Positions 1 through 6,061 of a DNA stretch of 64,000 nt are shown here, piece by piece. The notes beneath the pieces were generated by a model. The model worked only from the letters and a program-made list of their open reading frames with translations. It made no database searches and had not been told where the DNA came from. The translations under genes and the position numbers were made by a program. The stretch's first letter is position 1, and each line of letters begins with the position of its first letter. Origin of the DNA: an uncultured bacterium (GTDB lineage: Bacteria > Cyanobacteriota > Vampirovibrionia > Gastranaerophilales > Gastranaerophilaceae). The DNA lies in assembly GCA_949282215.1 (NCBI GenBank), contig CASDPF010000003.1, positions 58,921 to 122,920 of the forward strand, read 5' to 3'.

Positions 1-573
1 TACGTTATTTGGATTAAAGCCGTCTTCAATTAAATTGTTCCAAACTTTGTCCATATTCGGTTTATAGTCATTTTCAACGGTTAAAGGTATTGGATATGCA
101 TAACCGCCAGAGCATTTAATAAACTGCAAATATGAAGCATACCCCGGATCCGGTACTAAGATTATATCTTTTTCTTTAACTTCTTTTTTAGGAGTAATCA
201 AAAATCTTATAAGATTTGCAATACCTTCTTTAGAACCCATTAAAGAGAATATTTCCTTATCAGGATCCATATCTACTCCAAATCTTGATTTCATTCTTTC
301 AGTAATAGCTTTTCTAAAGAAAGCTTCACCTTTAGGTATTGAATAAAGATGTATTCCGTCCTCTGTCAAAACTTCTTTAAGTCTGTCAAGCAATTCCTTA
401 GGCGGATTTGCAGTCGGAGCACCCATTGAAAGTGATATAGGGGTTCGATTTCTGGCAATCAAGTCAGGTTTCAATCTTTCGGTGATTTCTTTTAGCTTGA
501 ACATTATGTAAGTGTCCAAAGTCATTACATCTTCATTAAACAGTTTTTTTTCAAATTTTACCATATCAGCCAT
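1..573 (-). CDS. Class I/II aminotransferase, probably LL-diaminopimelate aminotransferase-like; C-terminus beyond window edge
   Basis: Only the first 191 codons are present; the gene runs off the left edge. The ATG at 573 is preceded by an AGAGGGA ribosome-binding site 7 bp away and reads MADMVKFEKKL. The visible part has the fold-type I PLP aminotransferase N-terminal layout: an ISLSMGAPTANPP substrate-loop segment, HLYSIPKGEAFFRKAI, and GSKEGIANL, the phosphate-binding segment typical of DapL/AlaT-like enzymes. The PLP lysine would lie outside the window. DapL makes LL-diaminopimelate for peptidoglycan and lysine in cyanobacteria and relatives, which suits this genome, but other class I aminotransferases share these motifs, so the substrate is inferred. 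It lies downstream of mlaF on the same strand, across an 84-bp gap containing an inverted repeat. Confidence 0.75.
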   Translation of the reverse strand, partial: MADMVKFEKKLFNEDVMTLDTYIMFKLKEITERLKPDLIARNRTPISLSMGAPTANPPKELLDRLKEVLTEDGIHLYSIPKGEAFFRKAITERMKSRFGVDMDPDKEIFSLMGSKEGIANLIRFLITPKKEVKEKDIILVPDPGYASYLQFIKCSGGYAYPIPLTVENDYKPNMDKVWNNLIEDGFNPNNV

Positions 574-595
574 AATCACATCCCTCTTAATTCTA

Positions 596-615
596 TTGTC
601 TATGGTTATAGACAA
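596..615. promoter_or_regulatory. Perfect 8-bp inverted repeat upstream of the aminotransferase
   Basis: TTGTCTAT and ATAGACAA flank a 4-bp centre, about 23 bp upstream of the aminotransferase ATG. There is no T-run after it, so it is not an intrinsic terminator. It sits where a promoter or operator for the aminotransferase is expected. No known regulator site is recognised. Confidence 0.45.
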
Positions 616-657
616 AATTTTGTGTGTCTGGTTTTTATAATAGCTCAAATATAATAA

Positions 658-1377
658 TTAAGCAATCATTTTCATAGGGCCTTCTAAAGATGCTGTTACA
701 AACTGTTTTGTGTATTCGTTGTCTTGTCGAAGCATTTCTTCAGGAGTGCCTGCAAAAACTATTTTTCCGCCATATAGCATAATAAGTTTATTTGCAGTTC
801 TTGTAATTGTTGACATTTGGTGAGTAACAACTATTGAGGCGGCATTTGTTTCTTCTTTTAATCTTACAATGTAATCTTCGATAAGCGTTGAAGATATCGG
901 GTCTAAGCCTGCAGTAGGTTCATCATATAAAATAGTTTTGGGTTCTGTCACAATTGCTCTTGCAAAACTTACACGTTTTTGCATCCCGCCTGAGAGTTCT
1001 GAAGGAAATTTATGTTCAATTCCTTTTAATCCTACTAATTCAAGCTTTTGAGCAACTATATCCTGCAATTCTTCTTCAGAATAGTTATTTCGTAATTCCT
1101 TCCGTTCTCTTAGTGCAAAAGATATATTATCCGCTACGTTTAAAGAATCGAAAAGTGCAGAATATTGAAAAACCATAGCAATATCACCTTCAGAGGTTAT
1201 TATTTCACCGCTGTCTTTTTCAATTAATCCGCATATAAGTTTTAAGATGGTGCTTTTACCTGAACCGCTAAATCCTACAATAGCGAGGGTCTCTCCGTCT
1301 TCAACTTTAAATGATACTTCATCTATAACCTTTTTATCATCAAATATTTTAACCAGATTTTTAACTTCTATACTCAT
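658..1377 (-). CDS. mlaF: ABC transporter ATP-binding subunit, MlaF/TGD3-like
   Basis: 239-residue ABC ATPase that would power phospholipid or intermembrane lipid transport together with the MlaE permease encoded just upstream. The complete motif set is visible: Walker A GFSGSGKST (residues 35-43), Q-loop VFQYSALF, signature LSGGMQKR, Walker B ILYDEPTAGLDP and H-loop VTHQ. Length is normal for the family. The start has an AAGGAT Shine-Dalgarno, and the 18-bp gap to mlaE indicates one transcript. No MlaD-type MCE substrate-binding gene is seen in this window, so it must lie elsewhere if the system is complete. The assignment to Mla rather than another ABC importer rests mainly on the adjacent MlaE. 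Confidence 0.88.
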   Translation of the reverse strand: MSIEVKNLVKIFDDKKVIDEVSFKVEDGETLAIVGFSGSGKSTILKLICGLIEKDSGEIITSEGDIAMVFQYSALFDSLNVADNISFALRERKELRNNYSEEELQDIVAQKLELVGLKGIEHKFPSELSGGMQKRVSFARAIVTEPKTILYDEPTAGLDPISSTLIEDYIVRLKEETNAASIVVTHQMSTITRTANKLIMLYGGKIVFAGTPEEMLRQDNEYTKQFVTASLEGPMKMIA

Positions 1378-1395
1378 AAATTTTATCCTTATAAA

Positions 1396-2205
1396 TTAAA
1401 AGAAAAATGCTATTGCAAAAATCATATCCCATATAACGATAGCAACAAAAGACCAAACAACAGCCTTTGTTGTTGCAAGCCCTACACCTTTAGCTCCGCC
1501 TGTGGCTGTGTATCCGCAAGCACAGCTTATAAGAGCAATTGTACCTCCAAAGAATATTGATTTTAAAAGACATACTCCAAGGTCTTTCATATATAATCCG
1601 AGCCAAGCTGAATCGAAGTATGCACGATAGCCTAAATCAGTTGTCAAAGTGGTTGTTACAGCTCCGGCAAGTACGCCGGCAATGGAAGCAAGTATAACAA
1701 CAACAGGCATCATTAAAATTCCTGATAGTACCCTTGGGACGAAAAGATATCTTATAGGGTCAACTTTTAAAACTTTAATTGCATCAATTTGTTCAGTTAC
1801 TCTCATAGTAGCAATTTCAGAAGCTAAAGATGAGCCAATCATTGATATTATAGCAAATCCCGACATTATTGCACCTACTTCTCTCACTATAAGAATTGTC
1901 ATCATTAGTCCTACAAAATGCCCTCCTCCTTGTTTGACCATTTCAGAGGCTACCTGCGAGGCAACAATAATAGATGTCATGCTGACTATTGACAGTGTAA
2001 TAGGCAAAGAGCTTATTCCAAAACGATGGCATTGATCCATAAGTTCTGAAATATTAATTTGACCTGTTAAAAGGTAAAATAATGTTTTAAATCCGTTTTT
2101 AGAAATTTCACCAAGAGTATCAAGGAAGTCATAAAGTTTTGAGGAGAATCCTTTGAATATTTTATATGTAGCGGATTGTCGCAAATATTTACTAATGGTG
2201 CTCAT
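1396..2205 (-). CDS. mlaE: MlaE/TGD1-type ABC transporter permease
   Basis: 269-residue integral membrane protein of the MlaE permease family. It has the characteristic VGAIMSGFAIISMIGSSLASEIATMRVTEQIDA segment (the EQID-like coupling region) and five or so hydrophobic stretches, including the C-terminal VVWSFVAIVIWDMIFAIAFFF. It would act in the inner membrane with MlaF to move phospholipids between the membranes. It begins with MSTISKYLRQS and has no Shine-Dalgarno. Instead a TATAAT ends 6 bp before the ATG, so the mRNA is probably leaderless. It is followed by mlaF after 18 bp. Confidence 0.9.
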   Translation of the reverse strand: MSTISKYLRQSATYKIFKGFSSKLYDFLDTLGEISKNGFKTLFYLLTGQINISELMDQCHRFGISSLPITLSIVSMTSIIVASQVASEMVKQGGGHFVGLMMTILIVREVGAIMSGFAIISMIGSSLASEIATMRVTEQIDAIKVLKVDPIRYLFVPRVLSGILMMPVVVILASIAGVLAGAVTTTLTTDLGYRAYFDSAWLGLYMKDLGVCLLKSIFFGGTIALISCACGYTATGGAKGVGLATTKAVVWSFVAIVIWDMIFAIAFFF

Positions 2206-2211
2206 TTTTTG

Positions 2212-2241
2212 ATTATACCTGATATTATCTTTTTAAGTCAA
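2212..2241 (-). promoter_or_regulatory. Promoter of mlaEF, predicted leaderless start
   Basis: On the minus strand TTGACT (2241-2236), an 18-bp spacer and TATAAT (2217-2212) are followed by CAAAAA and then the mlaE ATG at 2205. The predicted start of transcription falls on or next to the ATG. The -35 box lies at the end of the gatD coding region. Confidence 0.7.
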
Positions 2242-2243
2242 TT

Positions 2244-2978
2244 TTAATAAGGTTTATTTATTAGAGAATTGTGAGTTGTCATTTCTAACTTATCATCAAG
2301 AAGTTTCAGCGGGATTTTTTCTCCATAGCGTTTTTCCAGTGCAAGTTCTATTAAATAATCCGTAAAGTGAGGATTTTTAGGTAAAAACGAGCCATGAAGA
2401 TATGTTCCGAATACATTTTTATATCTTGCACCTTCAGTTTTGTCCTGACCGTTATTTCCGTTTCCTGTAGTAACTTTTGCAAGAGGTTTTGTCTCTCCTT
2501 GTAAATAGGTGAGTCCGCTATGATTTTCAAATCCTACAAGAGTGTCAGGTGTTAAAAAATCGGTTTTAGCAGTTACATTTCCGATAAAACGGGTATCACC
2601 GGCTATTGTATATGCATCCATTAGAGAAATACCTTTCAGCTTTTCTTTATCATGAGGCTGATAATAGTGTCCAAAAAGCTGGTATCCTCCGCATATTCCT
2701 AAAAATACCGCACCACAGTCACGTTCTTTATGCAGGAACCATTTATTCTTAAAAAGCTCATCAGCGACTTCTTCTTGCTGTTTATCCTGACCGCCGCCTA
2801 TAAAGTAGATGTCATGCTCTTTGATTGTATCGCCTGAATGTATTTCTTCAAATTCAACTTCAATACCTCTCCATTCACAACGTTTTTTTAAGGTTATTAT
2901 ATTCCCAATATCACCATATAGGTTCAATAATTCAGGATAAAGATGTGCTATTGATATTTTTAACTCTCTATTCTCCAT
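2244..2978 (-). CDS. gatD: CobB/CobQ-like type 1 glutamine amidotransferase, GatD-like
   Basis: 244 residues. In Gram-positive bacteria and some others GatD supplies ammonia to MurT for amidating the D-Glu of lipid II. The class I amidotransferase signature is visible: LGICGGYQLFG with the nucleophilic Cys at residue 96, and the His of the TYLHGSFLPKNPHF segment near the C-terminus. The N-terminal ISIAHLYPELLNLYGDIGNI segment matches the GatD/CobQ-like pattern. Length fits GatD and is too short for full CobQ or CobB. The usual partner murT is not adjacent; the neighbours are the divergent tatD and the downstream mlaE. A TATAAT ends 8 bp before the ATG and there is no clear Shine-Dalgarno, so the leader is very short or absent. 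Confidence 0.82.
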   Translation of the reverse strand: MENRELKISIAHLYPELLNLYGDIGNIITLKKRCEWRGIEVEFEEIHSGDTIKEHDIYFIGGGQDKQQEEVADELFKNKWFLHKERDCGAVFLGICGGYQLFGHYYQPHDKEKLKGISLMDAYTIAGDTRFIGNVTAKTDFLTPDTLVGFENHSGLTYLQGETKPLAKVTTGNGNNGQDKTEGARYKNVFGTYLHGSFLPKNPHFTDYLIELALEKRYGEKIPLKLLDDKLEMTTHNSLINKPY

Positions 2979-2986
2979 ATAAGCCG

Positions 2987-3017
2987 ATTATATCACAAAT
3001 TTCCTGCGTGGTATAAT
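2987..3017. promoter_or_regulatory. Divergent -10 elements for gatD and tatD
   Basis: Two TATAAT boxes face apart within the 45-bp gap. The minus-strand box (2992-2987) ends 8 bp before the gatD ATG. The plus-strand box (3012-3017) ends 6 bp before the tatD ATG at 3024. The -35 regions are weak and would overlap each other. Confidence 0.65.
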
Positions 3018-3023
3018 TATTAT

Positions 3024-3797
3024 ATGAATGAAACATATTTAATTGATACACATTCACATGTCGATATGATTGAGGGTAAAAGTATCGATGAGGTTATTGA
3101 AAACGCTTCTAGCAGCGGAGTTCGTAAAATTATTGTGCCTTGTGCTTATCCGAAAGATGTTGATAAAATTTTTGAGCTTGTAAACAGGTACGAAAACTTA
3201 TACGGTCTATTAGGCGTTCATCCATCTGAAGTCAAGGACTGGGATGACAGTTTAATCGGTAAGATAAAAGAATTTGCAAAATCCGAAAAAATTGTCGGAA
3301 TTGGAGAAATCGGTCTTGACTATTATTGGGATAAATCTTTTATTGATTTGCAAAAAGAAGTTTTTATAAAACAAATTAAGCTTGCAAATGAGCTTAATTT
3401 GCCCATATCAATTCATGATAGAGAAGCTCATAAGGATACTTTTGATATCTTAAAAGAGTATAATAAAAATTCTAAAATCGTAATGCATTGTTTTTCTGGC
3501 AGTGTTGAGTTTGCAAGAGAATGTTTGAAAGAGGGCTGGTATATTGCATTAGGAGGGGTTGTTACTTTTAAAAATGCCGTAAAAATGAAAGAAGTAGCAA
3601 TTGATGTTCCTTTAGACAGGCTTCTTTTAGAAACGGATGCTCCTTATTTAACGCCTGTTCCATATAGAGGCAAAGAAAATGAACCTGCCTATGTAAAGTT
3701 TGTTGCTGATGAAATTGCAAAATTGCGTGGTATATCTTATGAAGAAGTTGCCTCAAAAACATCAGAAAATGCCCAAAATATTTTTATATTGAAATAA
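3024..3797 (+). CDS. tatD: TatD family metal-dependent hydrolase (DNase)
   Basis: 257-residue TIM-barrel metallohydrolase. Family hallmarks are present in order: DTHSHVD near the N-terminus (metal-binding HxH), VGIGEIGLDYYW (metal Glu), SIHDREAH, IVMHCFSGS and LLLETDAPYLTP (catalytic Asp). Members are 3'-5' DNases or deacylases; the cellular role here is inferred only from family. The ATG lies 6 bp after a TATAAT with no Shine-Dalgarno, which suggests a leaderless message. It is transcribed away from gatD, and the next gene is the poly-G leader of the prepilin. Confidence 0.88.
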   Translation: MNETYLIDTHSHVDMIEGKSIDEVIENASSSGVRKIIVPCAYPKDVDKIFELVNRYENLYGLLGVHPSEVKDWDDSLIGKIKEFAKSEKIVGIGEIGLDYYWDKSFIDLQKEVFIKQIKLANELNLPISIHDREAHKDTFDILKEYNKNSKIVMHCFSGSVEFARECLKEGWYIALGGVVTFKNAVKMKEVAIDVPLDRLLLETDAPYLTPVPYRGKENEPAYVKFVADEIAKLRGISYEEVASKTSENAQNIFILK

Positions 3798-3828
3798 ACT
3801 GAAAAATAGTTTATACTAAATTTATAAT
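3790..3828 (+). promoter_or_regulatory. Promoter region for the poly-G leader and prepilin
   Basis: TTGAAA (3790-3795), a 16-bp spacer and TATACT (3812-3817) form one candidate. A second -10, TATAAT at 3823-3828, lies just downstream. Both precede the GGAGG site of the leader ORF at 3855. Confidence 0.5.
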
Positions 3829-3854
3829 ATATGTTATAAATAGAGGAGGATAAT

Positions 3855-3905
3855 ATGCAAAACATAGTCGTAACAAGTATTTCGGGGGGGGGGGCTGCCT
3901 TCTAA
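3855..3905 (+). CDS. Short leader ORF containing a G11 tract, upstream of prepilin
   Basis: A strong AGAGGAGGATAAT ribosome-binding site precedes an ATG that reads MQNIVVTSISGGGAAF and stops at 3903-3905. The run of eleven G at 3884-3894 supplies the Gly codons. With one G fewer the frame passes without a stop through 3906-4023 and joins the prepilin start at 4024, adding 56 residues in front of it. With one G more it stops at the TAG at 3911. The open frame after the tract (about 43 codons) and the good Shine-Dalgarno argue that the leader is translated, but no homologue is known to me. Confidence 0.55.
   Translation: MQNIVVTSISGGGAAF
3884..3894 (+). repeat. Homopolymeric tract of eleven G
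   Basis: An eleven-base G run in a strongly AT-rich genome, inside a translated leader. Runs of this kind are classic slipped-strand phase-variation sites. A run of the same length occurs in reverse at 60869-60879, again in the leader of a prepilin gene. Confidence 0.9.
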
Positions 3906-4023
3906 CAGACTAGGAGAGCATTTCTGCGTTATTCCTCTGAAAAATAGTCAGTGTGTGCCGTGCCGATTGTCACGGTATTTTGTGCTGTTTAAAAATCTAT
4001 TATTAATAAAATTGGAGGATAAA

Positions 4024-4785
4024 ATGAAAAAGAATTACGCATTCACATTAGCAGAAGTGCTTATTACACTCGGAATTATTGGCATTGTCGCAGCTTTAAC
4101 TCTACCGACATTAATCCAAAGACAACAATTTATGATAGTCCAATCACAGTTAAAAAAAGCAATGAGTGCTCATTCTCAAGCTATGTTACAAACAAAATAT
4201 GCTTTAGGCATTGGAAATTTTAGTGAACTTTCAACTGTTTATGATAGTAAGAATAAAGTATATACTTACAGCAAACAATTATATGAAGAATATGCTAAAA
4301 AGATGAAAGTCGTAGGGAAATGTGAATATAAGATTACTCCCAGAAATTACAATAATTCAAATATTGCTTATGTTGATATTGGAGGAGAAGAAACACCACA
4401 CTATTTGGCTCCGGATGGCTCATGTTTTGAAATTATATTAAATTCATCTACTATTGGGGTAACCGTTGATGTAAATGGTTCAGATAAACGTCCAAATCAG
4501 TTGGGACATGATATATTTGTTTTTTATGTAAATAATAAAGATTTCTTAGTTCCAATGAAAGTACAGAAAAATATGACTCAAGAGGAGCTTGATGAATTGC
4601 CAGGGCGTCAACCGGAGGATGATGAAGGCGGTATTACTGCAAATGAATCTGGTATAGAACAGAGCGGATGGCCTTGTACGGCGAAAAATAACCAAAAAGG
4701 AAACGGTATGGGTTGTGCATGGTATGCATTGCAAGATATTTGTCCTGACGACCCGACAAAAAAATATTGGCAGTGTTTGCCTTAA
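4024..4785 (+). CDS. Prepilin-type N-terminal domain protein (pseudopilin/type IV pilin-like), first copy
   Basis: About 253 residues from the ATG at 4024, which has its own GGAGGATAAA ribosome-binding site. The N-terminus MKKNYA is followed by the prepilin peptidase substrate FTLAEVLITLGIIGIVAALT, giving a short leader cleaved before Phe, a Glu at mature position 5 and a hydrophobic helix. The globular part ends in a Cys-rich segment (GWPCTAKN..., GMGCAWYALQDICPDD..., YWQCLP) that probably forms disulfides outside the inner membrane. The substrate or assembly machine is unknown, as no secretin or ATPase is in the window. The frame stays open upstream to the G11 tract, so a longer form with a 56-residue extension is possible if the tract changes length. 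Confidence 0.85.
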   Translation: MKKNYAFTLAEVLITLGIIGIVAALTLPTLIQRQQFMIVQSQLKKAMSAHSQAMLQTKYALGIGNFSELSTVYDSKNKVYTYSKQLYEEYAKKMKVVGKCEYKITPRNYNNSNIAYVDIGGEETPHYLAPDGSCFEIILNSSTIGVTVDVNGSDKRPNQLGHDIFVFYVNNKDFLVPMKVQKNMTQEELDELPGRQPEDDEGGITANESGIEQSGWPCTAKNNQKGNGMGCAWYALQDICPDDPTKKYWQCLP

Positions 4786-4791
4786 GTTTTG

Positions 4792-4820
4792 TTGATTATC
4801 GTATATTTCTTTGTTATTTT
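4792..4820 (+). promoter_or_regulatory. Promoter of tlyA, predicted leaderless
   Basis: TTGATT (4792-4797), a 17-bp spacer and TATTTT (4815-4820) are followed by six bases and the tlyA ATG. There is no Shine-Dalgarno between the -10 box and the start. Confidence 0.65.
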
Positions 4821-4826
4821 TAACTT

Positions 4827-5636
4827 ATGAAAAAAGAACGCCTTGATAAATATCTTGTTGATTTAGGTTACTTTGAAACCAAAAGTAAGGCATCTTCTGC
4901 TATTCTTGCAGGCCATGTAAAAATCAACGATGAATATATTACTAAAGCAGGATTTCAAATTTCTCCTGATAAAGAATATGATATTGTGGTTAAATCAATG
5001 CCTTTCGTATCAAGAGGCGGGTTTAAGTTAAAAAAAGCTCTCGATACCTTTCCTGTGAATGTAGAGGGCAGGATTTGTTTTGATGCAGGAGCATCTACTG
5101 GCGGATTTACAGATTGCCTTTTACAAAACGGAGCTAAGTTTGTCTATGCTGTAGATGTAGGCTATGGTCAGTTGGATTGGAAAATCCGTGCTGATAAAAG
5201 AGTTAAAACTATCGAGCGTACTAACTTGAAAATTTGTAATTATGAAGATATTTACAATTCAGAAGAACCAGTTGCAAATCTTTTAGTGAGTGACTTGTCT
5301 TTTATCTCGCTTACAAAAGTTTTGGAAAATTTAAGAAAGCTTTTAAGTCCAGAGTTCCATGAAATGATTTGTCTTATAAAGCCTCAATTTGAAGCTGGAA
5401 AAGATAAAGTTGAAAAAGGCGGTGTTGTTCGCAGTAAAAAAACTCATGAAGAAGTGATAGAAAATGTTGTTAATTTTGCCTTGACTCTTGATTATAAAGT
5501 GAAAGGGCTTACTTTTTCTTCTATCAAAGGCCCTTCAGGGAATATTGAATACTTAATTTGGCTTTCTACTAATGGTGATTCTATTGATTTGAATATTTCT
5601 GATATAGTAAATTCTGCATTTGAAGTTTTGAATTAA
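4827..5636 (+). CDS. tlyA: TlyA family rRNA (cytidine-2'-O)-methyltransferase
   Basis: 269 residues with an N-terminal S4 RNA-binding domain (RLDKYLVDLGYFETKSKAS..., residues about 3-60) and a C-terminal FtsJ-like SAM methyltransferase. The SAM motif DAGASTGGFTDCLL, the VSDLSFISL segment and the LIKPQFEAGK catalytic region are all visible. TlyA methylates 16S and 23S rRNA; the older hemolysin label is historical. Length and domain order are normal. The 3' end overlaps the 3' end of the convergent gene at 5633-6061 by 4 bp. It is probably read from a leaderless transcript. Confidence 0.9.
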   Translation: MKKERLDKYLVDLGYFETKSKASSAILAGHVKINDEYITKAGFQISPDKEYDIVVKSMPFVSRGGFKLKKALDTFPVNVEGRICFDAGASTGGFTDCLLQNGAKFVYAVDVGYGQLDWKIRADKRVKTIERTNLKICNYEDIYNSEEPVANLLVSDLSFISLTKVLENLRKLLSPEFHEMICLIKPQFEAGKDKVEKGGVVRSKKTHEEVIENVVNFALTLDYKVKGLTFSSIKGPSGNIEYLIWLSTNGDSIDLNISDIVNSAFEVLN

Positions 5637-6061
5637 TTAGATGTCGGTTTTACCTGAGTAAGAGGTGCTGCAAGATTCAGGTCAATATATTTAAAAGTAT
5701 TAGATACAATTCCGGGGGCAAAGTAATAGTTTCCATCGGTAGGAGTTATTTTAAGCATGCTTTTTTGAGTGCTTAATTTAACAACACTTGCAAGAAATTC
5801 TTTTCCGACAGCTTTGAATAAAATATAACCCGTTTTTGATTGTAATTCTTCAATTTCAAAACGATTGGCGTTAATTGCACCGGCTGTTAAATAATAGAGT
5901 TTTTCCGGCGGAAGATTGTATTGCTTTGTGCATTTTTCAAATTCTACGTTTTGCGGAGTAATAAGTGCACTGAGTGTTGATTCTTCGGCATAAGCGAAGT
6001 TTGTACAAAGCGTTATTATAAAAGCAATAAAAATTATAAATCCTGTTCTTATTCTTTCCAT
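5633..6061 (-). CDS. Small secreted protein of unknown function
   Basis: 142 residues with a clear Sec signal peptide (RTGFIIFIAFIITLCTNFAYA, probable cleavage after AYA). The mature part is about 115 residues, with one Cys, and shows no motif I recognise. Its ATG lies inside the last codons of polA (13-bp overlap), so it is probably translated from the polA message. The reading frame is supported by the signal peptide and by the compact arrangement. Function unknown; a periplasmic or surface location is inferred. Confidence 0.7.
   Translation of the reverse strand: MERIRTGFIIFIAFIITLCTNFAYAEESTLSALITPQNVEFEKCTKQYNLPPEKLYYLTAGAINANRFEIEELQSKTGYILFKAVGKEFLASVVKLSTQKSMLKITPTDGNYYFAPGIVSNTFKYIDLNLAAPLTQVKPTSN

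Noticed and set aside
4827..5636. Hemolysin toxin gene
   Set aside because: S4 plus FtsJ domains identify TlyA as an rRNA methyltransferase; the toxin label is historical.
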